Below, piece by piece: positions 4,705 through 12,200 of a stretch of 13,444 bases of DNA. The stretch covers positions 1 through 13,444 of the forward strand of contig CAYVSY010000028.1 of the NCBI GenBank assembly GCA_964454255.1, read 5' to 3'. The notes below the pieces were generated by a model. The model worked only from the letters and a program-made list of their open reading frames with translations, did no database searches and had not been told where the DNA came from. A program made the position numbers and the translations under genes. Each line of letters begins with the position of its first letter. Position 1 is the first letter of the stretch. Source of the stretch: CAYVSY01 sp964454255 (GTDB taxonomy: Bacteria; Bacillota_I; Bacilli_A; RF39; UBA660).

Positions 4705-7231
4705 TCATATATATGTTGAAAAAGGAAAATATGATTTTTGGTTAAAAAATAATTTTTTTAAAAGTGGTGATTTAACAAAAGAACCATTCACAATTGTTAT
4801 TCCACCTCCAAATGTAACAGGAAAATTACATTTAGGACATGCTTGGGATACGGCGTTACAAGATGCAATAATAAGATATAAAAGGATGTGTGGATATGAT
4901 GCTTTATGGTTACCTGGAATGGATCATGCCGGGATTGCGACACAAGCTAAAATTGATAAAAAATTAAAAAGTGAAGGAATTAATCCGCGATTAATGAAAA
5001 GAGATGAATGGTTAAAAATTGCGTGGGAATGGAAAAGTGAATATGCTTTAAACATCCATAATCAATGGGCTAAATTAGGACTTAGTTTAGATTATTCTAA
5101 GGAAAGATTTACTCTTGATAAAGGGCTTAATAAAGCTGTTAATAAAGTTTTTATAGATTTTTACAATAAAGGATTAATATATAAGGGTGAGAAAATTATA
5201 AATTGGGATCCAGAAGCAATGACAGCATTATCTAATGAAGAAGTTATTTATAAAGATGTTAAAGGATTCTTTTATCATATTAAATATATGATAGATGGAA
5301 CAAATGATTATTTAGAAATTGCGACAACTAGACCAGAAACAATGTTTGGTGATACAGCTGTTGCGGTTAATCCTAAAGATGATAGATATAAAGATTTAAT
5401 TGGTAAAAAGGTTAGTTTACCAATTGTTAATAAATTAATTCCTATAATTGGTGATATTCATGCTGATATGGAGTTTGGGACGGGTGTAGTGAAAATTACA
5501 CCAGCTCATGATCCAAATGATTTTGAGGTAGGAAATAGGCATAATTTAGAAAGAATTATTGTTATTGAACCAAATGGTAAAATGAATGAAAAAGCTTTAA
5601 AATATAATGGAATGGATAGACTTGAATGTCGAAAAAAAGTTGTTGAAGATTTAGAGAAAATGAATTTATTAATTAAAACAGAACCAATAACTCATAATGT
5701 AGGTTATTCAGAAAGAACAGATGTTCCGGTTGAACCGTATTTATCTAAACAATGGTTTGTGAAAATGCGACCATTAGCTAATAGAGTTTTATTAAATCAA
5801 AAAGATAAAAATAATAAAGTTAATTTTGTGCCTGAAAGATTTGAAAAAGTTATGAATCATTGGATGGAAATAACATATGATTGGTGTATTTCTAGGCAAT
5901 TATGGTGGGGACATAGAATTCCTGCATGGTATAAAAATTCTGAAATAAAAGTTCAAGAAAATTGTCCGGGTGAAGGATGGATTCAAGATACAGATGTTTT
6001 AGATACTTGGTTTTCTAGTGCTTTGTGGCCATTTTCTACATTAGGTTGGCCAACTGAAACAGATGATTTTAAAAGATATTATCCTAACGATGTTCTAATG
6101 ACAGCTTATGATATTATTCCTTTTTGGGTTAACAGAATGACTTTTCAAGGGTTAGAATGGACTAATTCAAGACCATTTAAAGAATGTATTATTCATGGCT
6201 TAATTCGTGATAAAGAAGGACGAAAAATGTCAAAATCTTTAGGTAATGGAATTGATCCTATGGATGTCATTGAAGAATATGGATGTGATGCTTTAAGATA
6301 TTTTTTAATAACTTCATCGGCTATGGGAATGGATTTGCGATTTGATAATGAAAAAGTAAAATCAACATGGAATTTTATTAATAAAATATGGAATGCTTCT
6401 AGGTATGTATTAATGAATGTAAATGATTTTGAAATGAAAGATTGGTTATTGAATAATTTAAATATTTATGATAAATGGATTTTAACTAAATTAAATAAAA
6501 CAATTAAAGAAGTTAAAAAACATATGGATAAATATGAATTTAACATGGTTGGTTCAACATTATATGATTTTATTTGGAATGATTATTGTGATAATTATAT
6601 TGAATTATCTAAATTTAATTCAAGTAATTCTACTAAAACAGTTTTACTTAAGGTTTTAATGGATATTATTAAATTACTTCATCCAATTATGCCATATGTT
6701 ACAGAGGAAATATATCAACTGATGCCAAATAAAAATAATTCATCAATTATGATTTCAGATTATCCTATTTATGATAAAAACTTGGTATTTAATTCTGAAA
6801 ATAAAATAGTTGATGATGTTCTTGAATTTATTACTATGTTTAGAAATAAACGACAAGAATTAAATATTAGTGATTATTATGTTGAAATTAATATTTCTAA
6901 TGCTGAAATTAAAAATATGATTATTAATATGTTAAAACTTAGTGATAAACAAGTATTTTTAGAGAATAAAACTAATTTTATTATCATAAAATTAAATGAT
7001 TTAAATATTAAATTATTTTATGATAATTCAAAAAATATTTTAGAAGAAAAGAATAATTTAGAAAAGGAAAAAGAGAGATTACTTATTTCTATTGAAAGAA
7101 GAAATAAATTATTATCTAATAAAGGCTATCTTGCTAAAGCTCCTCAGAATATTGTTGAAAATGAAAAAAGTAGTTTACAAAAAGAAAAAGAAAGAATGTC
7201 TACTATTTTAGAAACATTAAAGAAATTATAA
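4685..7231 (+). CDS. valS: Valyl-tRNA synthetase
   Basis: An 848-residue class Ia synthetase that attaches valine to tRNA-Val in the cytoplasm. The HIGH motif is HLGH at 49-52, within IPPPNVTGKLHLGHAW. KMSKS is at about 514-518 (GRKMSKSLGN). The CP1 editing domain that hydrolyses mischarged Thr-tRNA shows TTRPETMFGDTAVAVNP near 213-229 and GTGVVKITPAHDPNDFEVG further on. SRQLWWGHRIPAW and DVLDTWFSSALWPF are also family hallmarks. The C-terminal about 65 residues form the tRNA-binding coiled coil, including YLAKAPQNIVENE. Length is slightly below the usual about 880. ATG 4685 is chosen because AGGTG at 4674-4678 lies 6 nt upstream; GTG 4676 and ATG 4682 overlap or crowd that site. It overlaps the HD gene by 20 bp and is under the same T-box control. 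Confidence 0.98.
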   Translation: MLEKKYNHIYVEKGKYDFWLKNNFFKSGDLTKEPFTIVIPPPNVTGKLHLGHAWDTALQDAIIRYKRMCGYDALWLPGMDHAGIATQAKIDKKLKSEGINPRLMKRDEWLKIAWEWKSEYALNIHNQWAKLGLSLDYSKERFTLDKGLNKAVNKVFIDFYNKGLIYKGEKIINWDPEAMTALSNEEVIYKDVKGFFYHIKYMIDGTNDYLEIATTRPETMFGDTAVAVNPKDDRYKDLIGKKVSLPIVNKLIPIIGDIHADMEFGTGVVKITPAHDPNDFEVGNRHNLERIIVIEPNGKMNEKALKYNGMDRLECRKKVVEDLEKMNLLIKTEPITHNVGYSERTDVPVEPYLSKQWFVKMRPLANRVLLNQKDKNNKVNFVPERFEKVMNHWMEITYDWCISRQLWWGHRIPAWYKNSEIKVQENCPGEGWIQDTDVLDTWFSSALWPFSTLGWPTETDDFKRYYPNDVLMTAYDIIPFWVNRMTFQGLEWTNSRPFKECIIHGLIRDKEGRKMSKSLGNGIDPMDVIEEYGCDALRYFLITSSAMGMDLRFDNEKVKSTWNFINKIWNASRYVLMNVNDFEMKDWLLNNLNIYDKWILTKLNKTIKEVKKHMDKYEFNMVGSTLYDFIWNDYCDNYIELSKFNSSNSTKTVLLKVLMDIIKLLHPIMPYVTEEIYQLMPNKNNSSIMISDYPIYDKNLVFNSENKIVDDVLEFITMFRNKRQELNISDYYVEINISNAEIKNMIINMLKLSDKQVFLENKTNFIIIKLNDLNIKLFYDNSKNILEEKNNLEKEKERLLISIERRNKLLSNKGYLAKAPQNIVENEKSSLQKEKERMSTILETLKKL

Positions 7232-7355
7232 AATATTCTTGCCAAAACTAAAATTATATGTTATTATTTAATAGATTTATTAATTATTCCTATTACTTCC
7301 TTTTTGAAGTCATATAAATATATTTTAAATCAATAACAAAAAAGGAGGTAAAATC
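7232..7355. other. Intergenic region between valS and the zinc-ribbon gene
   Basis: It contains a weak 5-bp inverted repeat ACTTC/GAAGT at 7295-7299 and 7306-7310 without a following T-run, so no convincing valS terminator. AT-rich stretches such as TATAAA at 7313-7318 could serve as a -10, but no good -35 is present. I cannot decide whether the zinc-ribbon gene has its own promoter or is the third gene of the T-box operon. Confidence 0.4.
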
Positions 7356-7529
7356 ATGGAAGATAAGACTTTAGTATGTGAAGAATGTAAACACGATTTC
7401 GTTTGGACTGCTGGTGAACAAGAATTTTTTGCTGAAAGAAATTTTTCTCAACCAAAATATTGTAAAGAATGTAGGGCTGCTAGAAAATCACAAAGAAACA
7501 ACAATAGACGTTTTGACAGAAATAACTAA
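7356..7529 (+). CDS. 57-aa zinc-ribbon protein
   Basis: A 57-residue protein with one treble-clef/zinc-ribbon-like domain. Cys pairs at C8/C11 (VCEEC) and C36/C39 (YCKEC) can bind one zinc. The middle part reads F-V-W-T-A-G-E-Q-E-F-F-A-E and the sequence continues to CRAARK, which matches the small 'probable zinc-ribbon' family of Firmicutes (zinc_trcl-like). The C-terminal 14 residues are Arg/Asn-rich and could touch nucleic acid. The start has a perfect AAAGGAGG at 7341-7348, suggesting high expression. It is followed by an intrinsic terminator and so appears to be its own unit or the end of the valS transcript. Its function is not established. Confidence 0.9.
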   Translation: MEDKTLVCEECKHDFVWTAGEQEFFAERNFSQPKYCKECRAARKSQRNNNRRFDRNN

Positions 7530-7535
7530 GAATTT

Positions 7536-7557
7536 AAGAATCATTTGATTCTTTTTT
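7536..7557 (+). terminator. Intrinsic terminator after the zinc-ribbon gene
   Basis: AAGAATCA (7536-7543) is complementary to TGATTCTT (7546-7553), giving a 7-bp stem with a 4-nt loop. The T-run ends at 7557. It starts 6 nt after the TAA stop. Confidence 0.85.
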
Positions 7558-7559
7558 CT

Positions 7560-7589
7560 TTGCATTAAAATTTAAAAAAATGAAATAAT
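7560..7589 (+). promoter_or_regulatory. Probable promoter of the DUF421 gene
   Basis: TTGCAT at 7560-7565, an 18-bp spacer ending in an extended -10 TGA, then AATAAT at 7584-7589. The predicted start near 7596 lies on the GGTGA ribosome binding site, giving a leader of about 10 nt. Confidence 0.45.
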
Positions 7590-7605
7590 AATATTGGTGA
7601 TTAAA

Positions 7606-8316
7606 GTGGAAGAAATATTTAATATTATTATTAGAACAAGTTTAACATTAATAGTTTTATTTATAATAACTAAAATGATGGGTAAAAAACAAATTGCCCA
7701 ATTAAATTTATTTGATTATACCGTTGGTATTACAATAGGTTCAATTGCGGCTGATATATCATTAGATATTGAAAAAAATTTTACGGGTGGATTAGTATCT
7801 TTGTTTATATATGGCATATCGGCTGTTATGATATCTTATGGAGGACTAAAAAGTTTGAAATTAAGACGTTTTTTTTCTGGAACACCAACTATTTTAATAG
7901 AAGATGGTTTAATTATAATGAAAAATTTAAAAAGAGTTAAATTTGACGTTAATGATTTAACTGAAGAAGCAAGAAGTTCTGGTTATTTTAATTTAGATGA
8001 AATTGCTTATGCTATTATGGAAAGTAATGGACGAGTAAGTTTTTTACCTAAAGATATTAATAAGCCAATTACTAAAAAAGATATGGATATAAAAACAAAT
8101 AAATCATATTTAGTAGCTAATGTATTTATAAATAATCATATAATGGAAAAGAATTTAAAAGCTATGAATAAAGATAAAGATTGGTTATTAAAACAATTAA
8201 AAGTATTAGGTTATAATTCTTTAGATTCTATTTTATTAATAACTTTAGATGATAATGAAAAAATTATTGTATATAAAAAAGATGAAAAGTCGAAATATGG
8301 AACTATTTTAGAATAA
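7606..8316 (+). CDS. DUF421 (YetF/YcaP-like) membrane protein
   Basis: A 236-residue protein with the DUF421 layout. There are about three N-terminal helices (about 5-23, 37-53 and 60-80). A cytoplasmic domain follows, with the family signatures GTPTILIEDGLIIMKNLKR and NLDEIAYAIMESNGRVSFLPK. The loop MGKKQIAQLNLFDYTVGITIGSIAAD after the first helix is also typical (M-G-K-R-x-I-G-Q-L...F-D...G-S-I-A). The C-terminal about 70 residues fit the variable domain found in Bacilli members. GTG 7606 is chosen because GGTGA at 7596-7600 lies 5 nt upstream; it gives the canonical family N-terminus, whereas TTG 7594 and GTG 7597 overlap the ribosome binding site. The biochemical role of the family is poorly defined; in Bacillus, relatives have been linked to spore membrane properties. 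Confidence 0.92.
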   Translation: MEEIFNIIIRTSLTLIVLFIITKMMGKKQIAQLNLFDYTVGITIGSIAADISLDIEKNFTGGLVSLFIYGISAVMISYGGLKSLKLRRFFSGTPTILIEDGLIIMKNLKRVKFDVNDLTEEARSSGYFNLDEIAYAIMESNGRVSFLPKDINKPITKKDMDIKTNKSYLVANVFINNHIMEKNLKAMNKDKDWLLKQLKVLGYNSLDSILLITLDDNEKIIVYKKDEKSKYGTILE

Positions 8317-8321
8317 AACGA

Positions 8322-8350
8322 TTGACAATAAATAATAAAATTGATAAAAT
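8322..8350 (+). promoter_or_regulatory. Consensus sigma-A promoter of the surface-protein operon
   Basis: A perfect TTGACA at 8322-8327, a 17-bp spacer and TAAAAT at 8345-8350. Transcription should begin near 8357. It starts 6 bp after the DUF421 stop codon and is followed by about 160 nt of leader before the next substantial gene. Confidence 0.82.
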
Positions 8351-8380
8351 TAAGATGTAAAATAAATGAAAGTGGTAAAA

Positions 8381-8470
8381 ATGAAAAATAATCAAGTATT
8401 ATATTATAATCCTTCTATAATTAGTTATATTACTTTCTTAAATTTAAACAAAAATTTAGAACTTTCATAG
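8381..8470 (+). CDS. Possible 29-aa leader peptide
   Basis: A short ORF (ATG 8381, TAG 8468-8470) lies 24 nt after the predicted transcription start. It encodes a 29-residue peptide rich in Asn, Leu, Ile and Tyr, including VLYYNPSIISYI. A weak Shine-Dalgarno-like AAAGTGG lies at 8370-8375. Its last third covers the whole 5' arm of the downstream hairpin (8440-8454), and its stop sits in the hairpin loop, the geometry expected of a translational attenuator. There is no single-amino-acid run of the classical type. It may equally be a chance ORF in AT-rich leader RNA. Confidence 0.38.
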   Translation: MKNNQVLYYNPSIISYITFLNLNKNLELS

Positions 8471-8497
8471 TGCTAGTTTTTTGTTTAAATTTTTTTT
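8440..8497 (+). terminator. 15-bp hairpin with T-run: attenuator or terminator in the operon leader
   Basis: AAATTTAAACAAAAA (8440-8454) is perfectly complementary to TTTTTGTTTAAATTT (8478-8492) across a 23-nt loop. The T-run extends to 8497. It lies after a strong promoter and 20 nt before the ATG of the next gene, with no space for another good promoter, so the two following genes appear to depend on readthrough. The stem has only one G-C pair, which makes partial termination likely. Confidence 0.6.
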
Positions 8498-8516
8498 AAT
8501 AGAAATGGAGAAGAAT

Positions 8517-9221
8517 ATGAATAAGAAAAAAATAATAATAGGAATAAGTTTGTTAGTTATAATTGGAATAACAGGTGTGGTTCTATTGATAAATAATAAT
8601 AAAAATAAAGAACCAATGGTATATGATTATGAAAAAATACAAACAGTTATTCCTGCGGAAGTATTAAATATTTATAATACGATTAATATTGATAATTGTA
8701 ATATGGCTTTAATATGGGAAATTAATTCTAACGAAAAAATAACGATTAAAAATATGAATAAAGAAAATATTTTTAATATGGTTTTTAAAAAATTAAATAT
8801 AGATAATAAATTGAGTGATGAATTTAATTATAGTGATTATACTAATGCTTTATCAAATATTTTAGGATTAGAAAATAATTATAAAATTGATTTTGAAGAT
8901 TTTAATTATAATGGATATAAATATAATATATCTGGAAATAAAATATTAAGAGAAGAAAGTCCTTGTTTAAATAAAATAAATTATATATCTAATTTATATG
9001 GTTATTCTTATAATAATGATGGTTTATTAGTATATGTAAATGTTGGAATAATAAAAGATAATGAAATATATGATTTGTTTAATAAAAATTTAGGAAAATA
9101 TAATGAAGAAGAATTAAAAAAAATATTAAATAAGAGTCAAGGATATTTATATACATATAGAAAAACTAATAATAATTATTATTTAGAAAGTGTTGAGCTA
9201 ATTAAAAAAGAATTTAAATAA
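8517..9221 (+). CDS. Membrane-anchored protein of unknown function, upstream of the giant surface protein
   Basis: A 234-residue protein that I do not recognise. The N-terminus is KKK followed by one strongly hydrophobic helix (about 6-27, IIIGISLLVIIGITGVVLLI). No lipobox Cys or clear cleavage site is visible, so it is most likely an uncleaved anchor with about 205 residues outside. The outer part is Asn/Tyr/Lys-rich, contains only two Cys (in DNCNM and ESPCLNK) and no recognised repeat or catalytic motif. ATG 8517 has GGAG at 8507-8510; the in-frame ATG 8505 and TTG 8481 overlap the ribosome binding site or the hairpin. It ends 21 bp before the giant surface-protein gene and shares its promoter, suggesting a role in that protein's assembly or anchoring (inference). 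Confidence 0.8.
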   Translation: MNKKKIIIGISLLVIIGITGVVLLINNNKNKEPMVYDYEKIQTVIPAEVLNIYNTINIDNCNMALIWEINSNEKITIKNMNKENIFNMVFKKLNIDNKLSDEFNYSDYTNALSNILGLENNYKIDFEDFNYNGYKYNISGNKILREESPCLNKINYISNLYGYSYNNDGLLVYVNVGIIKDNEIYDLFNKNLGKYNEEELKKILNKSQGYLYTYRKTNNNYYLESVELIKKEFK

Positions 9222-9242
9222 ATATGTAAGGAGAACTAGAAA

Positions 9243-12200
9243 ATGGGTAAAAAGAAATATATATTAATTGGAATAATATCATTAATAACAGTTATTGGTG
9301 GAACTTTTGCATGGTTTAGTATAACATCAAGTCAAAATAATAATGGAACAATTGTGAAATCAGGAACATTATCAATTAATTATCAAGATGGAACTATAAT
9401 AGGGGCTAATAATTTAATGCCGGATTATGAGCCTAGTTATAATTCGACATGTGAAGATGGATTATGTTATAGAAATGATTTTACTATAACTAATACTGGT
9501 TCATTAGATGTTTTATTAAATGGGGTATTAGAATTAGAAACAAATACTTTTGAAAATAATAAATTAATGTATTCTGTGTATGATGGAGAAACGTTAATTA
9601 CAGAAGCATCACCTATATCAAATACAGAAAATACTGATTTGTTAACTAATGTTCGACTAGATGTTCCAACTGGAAGTAAAACATATACATTATTTATATG
9701 GTTAGATGAGAGTGCTACCAATGAATCACTAGAGAAAAGTTATGCTGGAACTATAAAAATAAATGGAAACCAAGTAGGTATACCAGAAAATATTAATTTT
9801 TCAGGATATGTGTATGATGATAATAATAATATAGTTCCTAATGCAACTATATTAATAGAATCAGATCCAAAAACAGCTACAACTGATGAAAATGGATATT
9901 ATAGTATTAATATGATTCCTTTAGGAAGTCATACTTTAACAGTAACAAAAAATGATGAAGAAATATTAAAAAGTCCAATAACATTACAATATGGACAAGA
10001 ATATAAAGTGGAATCAAAAATAATCACAACTAATAGTGAACATACAAGATTTGACATAAAAACATCAAATATAGAAAATTCAGAAGTAGCTGAAGGACCA
10101 AAAAATATAAAAGAAGATACAAGTTATACACCTATTTTAACATATGATTGTCATATAAATAATGGGAATTGTGCTGATCTGAAAAAAGAAGTTCAAAGTG
10201 GTTCAAATGTTGATTTAACAAAAAAAGCGACTAAAACAAATTATGTTTTTAAAGGATGGAATACTAATCCTAATGCTCATGTTGGATTAAGTAGTTTTGA
10301 AATGCCTTCAATTAATACAACTTTATATGCAATATTTGAAAAAGAAATAATAATAACATTTAATAAGAATTATGCTGAAAGTCAAAGAATAAATAATGTT
10401 TCAAAAACGGATAATGAAATAGTTGAAAGTTGTTTGATATATAATAATGAAACAGAATGTAATATAGTAAGTCCAAGTATAATAAGAAATAATTATGATG
10501 GAATAGGATATGCTTTAGAAAATAGTTCTAAAGAAGTAATATGGAATCCAAATACAAGTAAGATAATAAATGAAAATAAAACATATTATGCTATTACGAA
10601 ATCAAGTGATAGTTGGATTGCGACGTTTATAAAAGGTAGTGCTAAAACAATATCAAAAGAAAATGCGTCATGTTATAAATATAATAATGAAGCAACTTGT
10701 GAAGTTACAGCTCCAACATTTGAATTAAATGATAATTATTCTAAAGATGGATTAGTAAAAGTAAGTGGAAGTGCAACTCCAGATAAAGTATCAGAAAACG
10801 GAATAATAACGCTTACAACTAGTTCAACATATAAAACGAATATTGATGCCATTGTAGAAATTCCAACAACACAAAATTGTGTAGATACAACATATGATGG
10901 AACATCAAAAACATTATTAACAGGAACAAATTATACATTAGAAAACAATATCAAAATTAATGCTGGAACATATGAAATAACGGCTAAATTAAATAATGAT
11001 AGTGTATGGAAAGATGGAACAAAAGAAGATAAAAAGATTTCATGTGAAATAAAGAAAAGAGATGTAACATATAAAGCAGATAATAATTCAAAAGTATATG
11101 ATGGCTCAGCTTTAACAAAACAAACAGCTACCTTAACAAGTGGAATACTCGCAAGTAATCAAAATGCAACATTTGATATAACAGGAACAATAACAAATGT
11201 AGGAAGTGTAACTAATACCTTAAATGGTGTTACAATAAAACAAGATGGAACTGATGTGAGTTCAAATTACAATATAACCAAAGTAAATGGAACATTAACA
11301 GTTACAAGAGCAACGACATCAACATTGGGGTCATGTGGAAATTTAACATATAATGGAAGTTCACAAAATTTAGTTACAGGGGGAAATGAAGTAACTGTAA
11401 CTAATAATACAGGAACAGACGCTAAAACATATACGGTAAATGTAGAATCAACAGGAAATTATGCATTTAGTGATGGAACAACATCAAAAACATTAACGTG
11501 TGAAATAAAGAAAAGAGATGTGACAATAAAGGCAGATAGTGATTCAAGAGCTTATAACGAAAGTGCTTTAACAAAAGAAACAGCTACATTAACAAGTGGA
11601 ACATTAGTAAGTGGTCATGTCGCAACTTCAAATATAACAGGAACAATAACAGATGTTGGAAGTGTAACTAATACTTTAAATAGTGTAGTTATAAAAGATG
11701 CGACATCAAATGATGTAACAAGTAATTATAATATAACAAAAGTAAATGGAACATTAACAGTTACAAAAGCACCAACAACTATTCCGACAAATACATTATG
11801 TGTATCAAAAACATATGATGGAACAACGCAACAATTAACATCAACGACAAGTGGAACAGGATATACATTAAGTAATTATAATCAAACTAATGCTGGTAAT
11901 TACACTATAACAGCGACATTGAATAGTAATTATAAATGGAATGATAATAGTGAAACAACAAAAAGTTTTTCGTGTTCAATGTCAAAAAGAGATGTAACAT
12001 ATAAAGCAGATAATAATTCAAAAGTATATGATGGCTCAGCTTTAACAAAAAATACAGGGACATTAACAAGTGGAACATTAGTAAGTGGTCATGTCGCAAC
12101 TTCAAATATAACAGGAACAATAACAGATGTTGGAAGTGTAACTAATACTTTAAATAGTGTAGTTATAAAAGATGCGACATCAAATGATGTAACAAGTAAT

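Noticed and set aside
9467..9721. Minus-strand ORF of 84 codons inside the giant surface-protein gene
   Set aside because: Antisense to a continuous, domain-coherent frame. Its composition is the complement of Thr/Asn-rich coding sequence, with no Shine-Dalgarno.
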